NCBI GenBank assembly: GCA_963665045.2
Contig: CAXXJQ010000009.1
Location: 558,001 to 622,000, forward strand
Length of the DNA stretch: 64,000 nt
Direction of reading: 5' to 3'
DNA from: JAFGRU01 sp016934985
GTDB lineage: Bacteria > Desulfobacterota > Desulfuromonadia > Desulfuromonadales > JAAYDE01
A program made the translations under genes and the position numbers. This document shows, one piece after another, positions 9,982 to 17,438 of the stretch (within the stretch, counting starts at the first letter, position 1; each line of letters starts with the position of its first letter). The notes below the pieces were generated by a model. The model made no database searches. It saw only the letters and a program-made list of their open reading frames with translations, and was not told where the DNA came from.

Positions 9982-10758
9982 ATGAAAATTTATAGAGGAG
10001 GATATTTAGCATTATTGCTAATGGCCTTGTTAACCAGTGGATGCCTAGACTCACTTAAGGGAGGTCTAAATTCCGTCCAGGGAAATTTCAAGCGGGAATT
10101 GGGAACAAGCGCTTATTACAAGATGGACAATAAGCAAGAAGCCTACTCCTATTTCAAGGAAGCTGCGGCTTACGGAGATGCCGAGGGACAATATTTACTT
10201 GGGTTGATGGACCTGCAGGGAGATGGCGTAACCCGAAATACCAAAACGGGGCTGGCCTGGATTAAAAAGGCTGCCGAGCAAGACTATACGCCTGCTCAAA
10301 ATAAACTTGGCTTTTTGTATCTGAGCGGACGGCATGGGGTCAAAAAGGATCTCCACAAATCGATCAACTATCTTACCGAAGCAGCCGAAAAAGGAGAGAT
10401 GAACGCCATGCTGGCTCTTGGCATGGTCTATTCGAATTATTCCACACCGAGAAACTATGAACTTGCGGCCTCGTGGTATTCAAAAGCCAGAGAAAAGGGT
10501 GCCGGAATTCCTGCTGAAGTAACTGATCCACAATTTTTGAAAAAGGGCGCCAGGAACAAAATCGATCACAAGCTGGTTAAAGATGTCCAGGTCCAGCTGC
10601 AATTGTTGGGATACAACCCGGGCGTTGCCGACGGCCTGTCCGGCCGGAAAACAGATGAAGCCGTACGCCGGTTCCAGTCGGACAAGCATCTGCCGGTAGA
10701 TGGAAAGATTACCCAGGCGCTATTGAATGAATTGACAAAGACTTCCGGTCAAAGGTAG
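9982..10758 (+). CDS. Sel1-repeat lipoprotein with peptidoglycan-binding domain
   Basis: 258 residues. The signal peptide ends in a lipobox LTSGC (Cys21), so the protein should be a membrane-anchored lipoprotein. Residues about 45-175 hold Sel1-type helical repeats (AYSYFKEAAAYGDAEGQYLLG, KKAAEQDYTPAQNKLGFLYL, LTEAAEKGEMNAMLALGMVY), which usually act as protein-interaction scaffolds. Residues about 195-250 form a PG_binding_1 domain (VQLQLLGYNPGVADGLSGRK, AVRRFQSDKHL). A ribosome binding site AAGGAG precedes the ATG. It is followed after 9 bases by another lipoprotein gene, so the two likely form an operon acting at the cell envelope. Confidence 0.85.
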   Translation: MKIYRGGYLALLLMALLTSGCLDSLKGGLNSVQGNFKRELGTSAYYKMDNKQEAYSYFKEAAAYGDAEGQYLLGLMDLQGDGVTRNTKTGLAWIKKAAEQDYTPAQNKLGFLYLSGRHGVKKDLHKSINYLTEAAEKGEMNAMLALGMVYSNYSTPRNYELAASWYSKAREKGAGIPAEVTDPQFLKKGARNKIDHKLVKDVQVQLQLLGYNPGVADGLSGRKTDEAVRRFQSDKHLPVDGKITQALLNELTKTSGQR

Positions 10759-10767
10759 GAGACACCC

Positions 10768-11211
10768 ATGAATATCAAAATACTTACCCGTTATTTTTTC
10801 ACGACTTTGCTTATTCCGTTTGCTTTTGGACTTTTTGGCTGCGCTTTGGATCTTGGCTCGACCCCGACCGCTACCCCGCCTTCAGCTGCTTCCGACTTAG
10901 CCGGAGAGGTCTATAAAGCCAAAAAAGATGTTGAAATGTATGAGAATATCCTGAAGGAACAAGAAAAAAACCGCCAGGCATTGCAGAAAAAAATAGAAAA
11001 CACCTCCATTTGGGACGAAATGAAACGAACCGTAAATAATGCTGCCGCTGTTGTGCAAATGAAAACCGATAAAATGATCGGCGCAGATCAAGATGACCTC
11101 GAGCACATGGACCGCAGGATAAAGGCGACGAAGGGCCACCTGAGCGATGCCAAAAGGAAACTTAAAGACCTGGAGAAACAACAGGACGGTGGTGGTGGCG
11201 GCGGTTGCTGA
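10768..11211 (+). CDS. Coiled-coil lipoprotein with Gly-Cys tail
   Basis: 147 residues. The N-terminal membrane segment ends in FGLFGC, a plausible lipobox (Cys near residue 25). A Pro/Thr-rich linker follows, then two heptad-like charged helices (about 45-75 and 105-138; EMYENILKEQEKNRQ, RRIKATKGHLSDAKRKLKDL) predicted to form a coiled coil. The last residues are six glycines and a terminal cysteine, which is unusual and could allow a disulfide or thioester cross-link. Co-transcribed with the Sel1 lipoprotein 9 bases upstream (RBS GGAGA). No known family recognised. Confidence 0.75.
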   Translation: MNIKILTRYFFTTLLIPFAFGLFGCALDLGSTPTATPPSAASDLAGEVYKAKKDVEMYENILKEQEKNRQALQKKIENTSIWDEMKRTVNNAAAVVQMKTDKMIGADQDDLEHMDRRIKATKGHLSDAKRKLKDLEKQQDGGGGGGC

Positions 11212-11398
11212 TTAACGGAGTCTGCCATTCATGAACTGATCACCGCCACTCGGACCTTTGTCAGGTTCAACATGGAAATGCATGATATTTTCTAAACCAC
11301 CAGGTTGGGAGCTTTTAGTATCCATCCGTTATTCATTCTGAGGTTTTAACCAGTTCTCCTAGCCGGTTTGTGACCGGCGATCTCAAGAAACAGAGTCA

Positions 11399-11434
11399 GG
11401 GGCGTTGTTTAACAATAAAACAACGCCCCTTCTT
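11399..11434 (+). terminator. Terminator-like hairpin after lipoprotein pair
   Basis: Perfect 12-bp stem GGGGCGTTGTTT / AAACAACGCCCC (11399-11410 and 11418-11429), followed by TTCTT on the plus strand. The T tract is weak. It lies between convergent genes. Confidence 0.6.
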
Positions 11435-11475
11435 ACTGGAATCACCCAATTACTTCGGTCCAACCCGGTTTTCAG

Positions 11476-12066
11476 TCACCAATTTTCAAGCACACCGGAG
11501 GCAACCAAAACAACGCTTCCGGAAACGTCCACACCGGTCATTTCGGTTCTTGTTCCGGTAACCCGCGCTGTAATTGTACTTGGTCGCCCGACGTATGACC
11601 CCTGATAAATTTCCAGATCCGTATCCTGTTCCAAGAATGAGTGCCTGCACAAAAAGGCCACGATTGGCCCGGCTGCGCTTCCTGTGGCGACATCTTCGAT
11701 AATCCCTGCGTTATCCCATGTCCGGCCTTCGCTTGCCGCAACGTCATACACATACACGAACTTGGCGCCGAACCCGGACAGGAAACCCTCGAAATCGCTG
11801 ATTGCGATTTTTGCCTTTGACAGTCCGCTTTTCACTGGAACGATCAGGTAAGGGAGACCGGTTGAAACCACCTGAACTGGAAGCTCCTGGTGGAGATCAG
11901 ATACCGAAAGGGAGAGGCTTTCGAATTGGCGCATCTCCTGGGCGATACGTTGCATGATGGAGGAATTGAGAAACAAGGACCCCAGAAACACCGTCAGCCC
12001 GTTCCCGAACAAAGGGCGGTCAGAAAAAACATCCACGTGGCGGTATTTGATTATGTTCTCGTTCAC
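11476..12066 (-). pseudogene. PhzF-family isomerase-like protein with internal deletion
   Basis: Recognisable as a PhzF/YddE-type protein: the N-terminus KYRHVDVFSDRPLFGNGLTV and AQEMRQFES give the first beta-hairpin and the catalytic Glu region, and the C-terminal half gives VATGSAAGPIVAFL, the family glycine-rich motif, and ISDFEGFL. The product is about 196 residues against about 280 normally. The missing part is the segment following the catalytic Glu, including the usual GHPT-like motif, with the frame preserved across the junction (MRQFESLSLSVSDLHQELPV). So the enzyme probably cannot fold as two full lobes. The start is put at the GTG at 12066 (AGGGA upstream); an ATG at 12105 is in frame. 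Whether this is a real deletion or an assembly collapse is unknown. Confidence 0.65.
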
Positions 12067-12234
12067 ATGGTCCCTGGAATTGGCTTGAAAAACACCTGAT
12101 TTCAATCAAACCACGGGGAATCTTCCGCGCGGGCAAAGGAAAATTCCGTTTTTCCCTTGCCCTTACTTATCATGCCTGTCCCCGAAGCCCTGCGAAACCC
12201 TCAAATTAATGTGGGGAGCTGCCCAATTTGTCAC

Positions 12235-12876
12235 CTAAATACGGTCACTGGTCGCCAGCTTAATACCTAAACCGACAAACAAGGCGCCAAGACCGCGATC
12301 CATCCAGCGGGACACACAGGCATTGTTACTGAAATAGCCTGTCAGCTTGCCGCCCACCAATACCAGTGGAGGCTCAACAAAAACCGCTGCGGCAATGATG
12401 AGAGAGCCATGCAGGAATAACTGGGCACTGACAGGCCCCGCCCCTGCTTCAACAAATTGGGGAAGAAAAGCCAAAAAGAAAATAGCCACCTTGGGGTTTA
12501 ACACGGCAACAAGTACGCCCTGCCGATAAACCTTTGTCAGCTTTTGGGGAGAAGTTCGGGCTTGAGCGGCATAAACGGCTCCCTTGGAACGCAGAGCCTG
12601 CACACCAAGCCAGATGAGATAAACCGTCCCCACCCATTTTACGATGGAAAAGACCGTTGCCGAGGTGGCCAGAACAGCCGACAATCCCAAAGCGGCGAAA
12701 ATAACATGCAAAAAAGCACCGCTCCAAATACCGAACATGGCTGAAAAACCTGTCTTCATGCCCCCTTTGGCTGTTTGCCCGAGAATAAAGGCCATGTCCG
12801 GACCAGGGGACAGGTTCAACAAAAAAGCCGCGGTCAAAAAGGTGGCCCAATGGGCTAAAGAATAATCGAATAACAT
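12235..12876 (-). CDS. LysE/RhtB-family amino-acid exporter
   Basis: 213 residues, the normal length for the family. Six hydrophobic segments are visible. The family signature NLSPGPDMAFILGQTAKGG lies near residues 21-40, and LNPKVAIFFLAFLPQFV near 125-142. Such proteins export amino acids or homoserine-lactone-like compounds across the inner membrane by proton exchange; the substrate here is not determined. Monocistronic on the minus strand; a PhzF-like remnant lies downstream. Confidence 0.88.
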   Translation of the reverse strand: MLFDYSLAHWATFLTAAFLLNLSPGPDMAFILGQTAKGGMKTGFSAMFGIWSGAFLHVIFAALGLSAVLATSATVFSIVKWVGTVYLIWLGVQALRSKGAVYAAQARTSPQKLTKVYRQGVLVAVLNPKVAIFFLAFLPQFVEAGAGPVSAQLFLHGSLIIAAAVFVEPPLVLVGGKLTGYFSNNACVSRWMDRGLGALFVGLGIKLATSDRI

Positions 12877-13008
12877 TTTTCACGTCCTCAGGTTCATTGG
12901 TCCCCCCAACAGCACGTAGGGGGATCAAAACGTTCCCTCAAAGTAAAAGAAAATAAGAAAACCAGGCATATTACCCGGCCTTGAAATACGGGGAGTCTCC
13001 CGGGGTTC

Positions 13009-13299
13009 CTATTTATCGCAGCATTTTTTATACTTTTTACCACTTCCACAGGGGCAGGGTTCGTTGCGCCCGACCTTCTTTTCGGCGACCTTGGTTTCCG
13101 ATGGATTATTTAACAATATTTCAAGGTCTATAATATCCTCAGGCTTATCTGGATCCAATTTAATGGCATATTTCCAGTCGTTTTCTTTGAATATTGCTAT
13201 TACCTCATTCATCCTTTCTTCTGTTTGCACATTTACGACAGCCGGATTCTTTAAAGTTCCCAATTTTGCATTCTTTTGCCCATTAAATGTTCTCTTCAT
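13009..13299 (-). CDS. SEC-C motif small zinc-binding protein
   Basis: 96 residues starting at the ATG at 13299 (GGTGA five bases upstream); an upstream ATG at 13314 would add five residues. The C-terminus is a perfect SEC-C zinc motif, GRNEPCPCGSGKKYKKCC, as in SecA. The N-terminal part (RTFNGQKNAKLGTLKNP, VQTEERMNEVIAIF) matches the stand-alone SEC-C family known as PBPRA1643. Molecular role unknown; zinc binding by three Cys plus a further Cys is expected from the motif. Confidence 0.85.
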   Translation of the reverse strand: MKRTFNGQKNAKLGTLKNPAVVNVQTEERMNEVIAIFKENDWKYAIKLDPDKPEDIIDLEILLNNPSETKVAEKKVGRNEPCPCGSGKKYKKCCDK

Positions 13300-13314
13300 T
13301 TTTTCACCATTCAT

Positions 13315-13928
13315 TTTTTTAAAAAGAAAGAAACCGGAGGAAATCTCCGTCTGCCCCCTGGCGTTGGTTGATATCGGTAGAGATTACAGAGAAGCATAGG
13401 TGAAATCAAACAAAACATGAACGGTTAAAAGCCCACATGGAGATTTGCGCCCTTTAGGATCATACTCTTCCCCCGGCCCCTTTGCCCCCTCGCCCTTATC
13501 ACCTTTGGCTTGTCGCCTCTGATTGATGAACTGTTTTATTGAACCTTGTTAAATTTTTACATTTTTAGAAATTTTCAAGCCAGGCAGCAACCCCGGCTTT
13601 TTGTTTTGGTGTAACACTGAAGCATAAAATCCGATGGTTGATCCGGGCGTTTTATTAAATATCCAACCAAATGTAATTACTCTAAAAAATCTGAAAGATA
13701 AGCGTTTCCTTTCCCGGTTCCGGCAGAGTTGACAAATACAATTTGTTTCAATAAACTCCCGCAGTTGAAATATTAATATTCGGTTTTCATAAAATCCAGT
13801 CCGCTGCAAAACCACTATTGATAGTTTGACTTTTTTCGCTGGAACGACCGCAAGCCTGAGCATTGATCACCTGAAATCGCATTGGGATTCTGGCCGGAGG
13901 CCGTCCTATTTTATAAAGGAGAAAAATC
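13315..13928. other. Intergenic region without a convincing gene
   Basis: About 610 bases. A 104-codon minus-strand frame (13549-13863) exists but lacks a ribosome binding site and looks like chance. A well-placed AAAGGAG at 13915-13921 belongs to the downstream lipoprotein. No riboswitch or repeat recognised. Confidence 0.35.
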
Positions 13929-14594
13929 GTGAAAAAAGTGGCTCACAAGGCAATAGGCTCACTCTATTTTTTTATGGTTCTGGTATTTTTCGGTTGTGGG
14001 GGAGACGGATCATCGACAGCTCCTATTCCAACCGGGGATGAATTTGCAGATGCTGTCGTCACTACCTGGCTGGGCGTTGACTATTCTTTCGTGATTGCAG
14101 GCAACCGGCCTGATGGTTTTACAGATACGGATTCCGACGGTGAAGTGGATACGGACGATGCCGTAAACTTCATTCAGACGTTCCGGGATCTTGGTTACAA
14201 TATCCCGGCAACGACAGTTCAGGGCCTATATGAAAATCACTATACCGCTTCGGGTTATGACTACCCTGAGAACGATTCACTTCCAGAAACGGCCTTCAGC
14301 TTTACCAAAGACAACAGCGTATCCCAGGCTGATCTCCAGGCGACAGACTGGTCCAGGCTCAGTGTCGGCGACCTGATTTTCATCGATTTTGACCAGGATT
14401 CAGCTTGGGATTATGCGGCGGTCTATCTCGGGGCGCATGGAGCCTTCACCCATGCAGTCATTACAGCCTCTGATCTCCACGACGAAGTGGTTATTCTGGA
14501 CCTGGATGATCCCGCCTCAATTATCAGACTGGATATATCGATTGGTTTCAGTGACATCCGGACACCGGACTACGACAACATTGCTGATTATTAG
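13929..14594 (+). CDS. Lipoprotein with calcium-loop-like and NlpC-like segments
   Basis: 221 residues from a GTG at 13929 with AAAGGAG seven bases upstream. The signal peptide ends in FFGCGG, a lipobox-type Cys near residue 23. Residues about 62-78 contain TDTDSDGEVDTDDAVNF, which resembles a dockerin/EF-hand calcium loop. Residues about 140-200 contain WSRLSVGDLIFIDFDQDS and VYLGAHGAFTHAVITAS, a pattern reminiscent of NlpC/P60 or CHAP hydrolases (GDLIFID...HAVI), but no catalytic Cys is seen before it, so an enzymatic role is doubtful. Single gene, closed by a strong terminator. Confidence 0.7.
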   Translation: MKKVAHKAIGSLYFFMVLVFFGCGGDGSSTAPIPTGDEFADAVVTTWLGVDYSFVIAGNRPDGFTDTDSDGEVDTDDAVNFIQTFRDLGYNIPATTVQGLYENHYTASGYDYPENDSLPETAFSFTKDNSVSQADLQATDWSRLSVGDLIFIDFDQDSAWDYAAVYLGAHGAFTHAVITASDLHDEVVILDLDDPASIIRLDISIGFSDIRTPDYDNIADY

Positions 14595-14628
14595 GACCGT
14601 TTCTCCAAGTTTCACGTTTTTAAAAAAA

Positions 14629-14668
14629 GGGAAGTAAAAGCCGGGACTTCTCCCGGCTTTTACTTCCC
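14629..14668. terminator. Strong bidirectional terminator
   Basis: Perfect 18-bp stem (14629-14646 with 14651-14668) and a CTTC tetraloop; seven A before and several T after let it work in both directions, ending the lipoprotein gene and the ImmA remnant. Confidence 0.85.
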
Positions 14669-14713
14669 TTTCTCCTTTTATGTCAGATCTGCCTACCGCT
14701 ACTTAGACCCATA

Positions 14714-15061
14714 TCATATGCTTTTAAAAAACATTCCTGAATTTATTATGGGGAACGTCCCTAGTTTTTTTATGGCCTTTTTCGGTGTCAACCAGCGGGT
14801 TGCACCGTTCCAGGGAACTTTTTTCATTTCACGGACAAAGACGACGGCTACACCGGCCTGGGCGCAGAGACGCTTCATTTCAGGCTCAAAAATACCGGTC
14901 GTTTCCCGTGTCAGAGAGCGAATTTTCTTAAGTGCCGTTTTAAAAGTTTTTTTGTCAAAAGACCCGCACTCAATGCCATGAGCCTGGAGTTCGCCCTGAC
15001 GAATCCAGGCCGAAGCGTCACCGGGGGGTGACTCAAAGCATACAGACCGGCGGGCGGATAT
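14714..15061 (-). pseudogene. ImmA/IrrE (HigA-associated) peptidase remnant
   Basis: A minus-strand frame without start codon, from a stop at 15062 to a TGA at 14714, reads clearly as the middle of an ImmA/IrrE-type metallopeptidase fused to antitoxin-like regulators: FESPPGDASAWIRQGELQA, GIECGSFDKKTFKTALKKIR, EPEMKRLCAQAGVAVVFV and GATRWLTPKKA. The homologous protein normally continues with the HExxH zinc site directly after this point; here the sequence diverges after KKA and stops about 20 residues later. The N-terminal HTH is also missing. So both ends are lost and this is a decayed toxin-antitoxin or phage-type regulator. Confidence 0.65.
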
Positions 15062-15180
15062 CTACCGTAAAAACGCCCGTCTAGGAGAAAATATTTTTAT
15101 TTTTGAATCAAATTTTTAATATCAGTTACGTAGATCTACCTAGTTATTTCTGGACATGCAGTTGACTGAGCAACAAGTAT

Positions 15181-15196
15181 TTGGCAAAATAGCCAA
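15181..15196. promoter_or_regulatory. Putative ArsR operator
   Basis: Interrupted palindrome TTGGCAAAATAGCCAA, 22 bases before the arsR start codon, placed where autoregulating ArsR repressors bind. Inference from position and symmetry only. Confidence 0.5.
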
Positions 15197-15217
15197 ACAG
15201 ACAAAAGGATATTTTCC

Positions 15218-15520
15218 GTGGATATCAAAATCAAAAACCGTCTTGAAGCGCGGGCTAAAATATTCAAAGCCCTGGCCCACCCCAGCCGGGTCCTGATCGT
15301 CGAGGAGTTGGCGGACGGTGAGCGCTGTGTCTGCGACCTCACCGAAAAGGTCGGAGCGGACATTTCCACCGTCTCAAAACATCTTTCGGTGATGAAAAAC
15401 GCCGGATTGGTGCTGGACGAAAAGCGCGCCAACCAGGTTTTTTACCGCCTGCGGATGCCCTGCATCCTCAAGTTTTTCGATTGTGTGGAAACCGTGCTGG
15501 AAGATTTAAAAAACGAGTAA
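15218..15520 (+). CDS. arsR: ArsR-family metalloregulator
   Basis: 100-residue winged-helix repressor starting at a GTG. The motif ERCVCDL (residues about 28-34) is the ELCVCDL metal/arsenite-binding box at the start of helix 3, and STVSKHLSVMKNAGLVLDEK is the DNA-recognition helix. The protein should dissociate from its operator on binding arsenite, antimonite or a similar soft metal through the paired cysteines. The palindrome just upstream suggests autoregulation. The usual partner genes (permease, reductase) are absent; the next gene is a small thioredoxin-like protein 370 bases away. Confidence 0.88.
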   Translation: MDIKIKNRLEARAKIFKALAHPSRVLIVEELADGERCVCDLTEKVGADISTVSKHLSVMKNAGLVLDEKRANQVFYRLRMPCILKFFDCVETVLEDLKNE

Positions 15521-15550
15521 ACCCAAAGAGCACAAATTTTTTTGGTTTTG

Positions 15551-15572
15551 TATTTGCCCTTTTGGCCAAATA
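15551..15572. promoter_or_regulatory. Second TTGGC/GCCAA inverted repeat
   Basis: Imperfect palindrome TATTTGCC...GGCCAAATA, 30 bases after arsR. It shares half-site sequence with the upstream palindrome and may be another ArsR operator controlling the downstream RNA or thioredoxin gene. Confidence 0.35.
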
Positions 15573-15836
15573 CGCAAGGCCTTTCACAACCTCTTGCGTC
15601 GCAGTTGAAACGGAGGAGGGACCTTGAGATTAAGACGGGCAGGTTGTCTGAGAAAAGCGAGTTTCTGACCGTCCTCAAGGTTCCCCTGGAGTGAAGGGCA
15701 CCCGAAAGGCAAGTCGCGGGGTGTCCTTTTTCTGCTTACTCTTTTAACCTGAACCCGTAGGTTAGGGCTGGGAAAAGAGTAAGGCGCCGTCAGTGGACGC
15801 AACCCCTGGGGTTGGACTTTAGAACGGCGTACGGCG
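15571..15836 (+). ncRNA. Candidate structured RNA between arsR and the thioredoxin gene
   Basis: This gene-free stretch folds into an unusually dense series of hairpins readable by eye: ACGCAAG/CTTGCGT (15572-15597), GGGACCTTGAG/CTCAAGGTTCCC (15618-15685), GGGCACCCG/CGGGGTGTCC (15696-15726), TTACTCTTTT/AAAAGAGTAA (15736-15782) enclosing AACCT/AGGTT, and CGCCGT/ACGGCG (15785-15829) enclosing AACCCC/GGGGTT. Such ordered helices are typical of a large functional RNA. It does not match tmRNA, RNase P, 6S or common riboswitches as known to me. A HEARO/omega-RNA (IscB-type) remnant is one possibility, but no IscB gene is present. The strand is assumed to be that of the neighbouring genes. Confidence 0.5.
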
Positions 15837-15891
15837 ATAAAAATACTGTTGGCCTTTATTTAGACACAAATTTTTGAAAAGGAGAGAAATC

Positions 15892-16125
15892 ATGAAAAAG
15901 TTGCAAATCCTCGGAACCGGATGCGCCAAGTGCAACAAACTGGCGGAAAACACCGAAGCCGCCGCCAGGGAACTCGGCATCGAGTATGAGTTGGTCAAGG
16001 TACAGGATCTCAGCGAGATTATGAAATTCGGCGTCATGGTGACCCCGGCGCTGGCTGTCGACGGCGTGGTCAAGATCAGCGGCAAGGTCCAAAAACCTGA
16101 AGAAATCAAGAAGCTTATTGGTTGA
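15892..16125 (+). CDS. Small thioredoxin-like protein (TM0996/MTH895 family)
   Basis: 77 residues from the ATG at 15892 with AAGGAG nine bases upstream. The N-terminus LQILGTGCAKCNKLAENT carries the redox pair CxxC (Cys-Ala-Lys-Cys) of the minimal glutaredoxin-like thioredoxins, and MKFGVMVTPALAVDG contains the cis-proline after Thr. These proteins often accompany arsR and a two-cysteine permease in arsenic/mercury-type operons, probably reducing the metalloprotein or transporter. Here the permease is missing. Confidence 0.88.
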   Translation: MKKLQILGTGCAKCNKLAENTEAAARELGIEYELVKVQDLSEIMKFGVMVTPALAVDGVVKISGKVQKPEEIKKLIG

Positions 16126-16238
16126 ATGATTTTTCAATCAATTTGAATCAGCGTTCAATAAGGGAATTAATTCAGGGGATTATCTGCTTAGGCCCCCGGA
16201 AGTTCAGTCAGCTTATTTGTCTTTTCGGGGTGTGCCTG

Positions 16239-17141
16239 TCATTTCTTCTTTTTACTGCGGGGATGGGCCTTGTCATAGACCGCCATAAGCTGATCGACGC
16301 TGACCTGGGTGTATTTCTGGGTCGTCGACAGGGAGACATGGCCGAGAAGTTCCTGGATGGCGCGCAGGTCGGCGCCGCCGTCGAGAAGATGGGTGGCAAA
16401 TGAATGGCGCAGGGAATGGGGTGTCGCCTCCTTGAGTATCCCTGCCTTGATAAGCTGTTTTTTGAGGTTGCGCTCGACGCTGCGCGCCGTCAGACGTCCC
16501 TCGCGGTTGTTGAGAAACAGAGGCTGGTCCTGGACCGTCCGGCCGCGGGAATCGAGATAGGCGCGAATGGCATCGCGGGCCTTGCCGCCCACTGGCACAA
16601 TGCGCTCTTTGCGCCCCTTGCCCACAACCCGTACCAGACCATAATTGAGGTCGACGCTGACTACATTGAGGGAAACCAATTCCCCGACCCGCAGGCCGGA
16701 AGAGTAGAGGAGCTCGAAGATCGCCCTGTCGCGCAGGGAGAGGGTCTCCGTCGCGTAGCCCTTGTCGAGAAGCCGGAAGGTTTCATCCACGGACAGGACC
16801 TTGGGCAGATAGTTCTCTTTGCGCGGGCTTGAGACAGCATCGGCGGGATTGCGCTCGGCAACCCCCTCGCGAACCAGATAGCGGTAGAAGGTTCGCAGGG
16901 CCGACAGGCGCCGGTGGATGCTGGTGCGGCTCGACGTCTTATGCAGTTCGGCCAGATAACGGCGCAGCATAAGGTGGTCCACACCCCGCAAGAGCTCGAC
17001 ACCGCTTTTGCCGGGGTCGCCGTTAGCGCGCAGAAAGGCGAAAAACTTCTCGAGATCAAGGCTGTAGGCTCTCATGGTGTGAGGCGAAACATTCCTCTCC
17101 ACCCTCAGATAATCTATAAAATTGTCGAGCAGTTCCTGCAA
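16239..17141 (-). CDS. xerC: Tyrosine recombinase XerC/XerD
   Basis: 300 residues, the normal length, from a TTG at 17141 with AAAGGAGG seven bases upstream. The N-terminal SAM-like core-binding domain (LDNFIDYLRVERNVSPHT) is followed by the catalytic domain with Arg in SSGLRVGELVSL, Lys in VGKGRKERIVPV, HxxR in TPHSLRHSFATHLL, His in ELLGHVSLSTTQ and the nucleophile Tyr in KYTQ. These resolve chromosome dimers at dif with a partner recombinase at the FtsK septal ring. XerC and XerD cannot be separated from this alone. No integron-integrase-specific insertion is present, so it is not the enzyme of the distant attC array. Confidence 0.9.
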   Translation of the reverse strand: MQELLDNFIDYLRVERNVSPHTMRAYSLDLEKFFAFLRANGDPGKSGVELLRGVDHLMLRRYLAELHKTSSRTSIHRRLSALRTFYRYLVREGVAERNPADAVSSPRKENYLPKVLSVDETFRLLDKGYATETLSLRDRAIFELLYSSGLRVGELVSLNVVSVDLNYGLVRVVGKGRKERIVPVGGKARDAIRAYLDSRGRTVQDQPLFLNNREGRLTARSVERNLKKQLIKAGILKEATPHSLRHSFATHLLDGGADLRAIQELLGHVSLSTTQKYTQVSVDQLMAVYDKAHPRSKKKK

Positions 17142-17438
17142 GGGTCGTCCTCCTTTCGCAATTATTACTGCGATTGCGCCCCTTTTGCAAGGGGACAGCC
17201 CCATCCTTGAAGCCATTTGCCGTTGGCGGTTGACGCTCCCCAAACCCCATGACATAATTGAATTCAACCTGAATCTGTGGGTCAAGGGCGGGAAAAGAGC
17301 GAAAGTGCCCGGCCTGAAAAAACGTTTCAATAATCTGAGGCGCACCCATGGGTTCGTCGGTGTTTTTCGGAAGGCTTGGACTTGCGCTATTGCCAGGTCA
17401 TAACCTACTGATGCAAGTTCTGTTTTAAAAGGAGTGCC

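Noticed and set aside
13549..13863. 104-codon minus-strand frame
   Set aside because: No ribosome binding site, no recognisable motif, base composition of intergenic DNA.
16239..17141. XerC as the array's recombinase
   Set aside because: Standard XerC/D length and motifs, 37 kb away; no attI or cassettes nearby.
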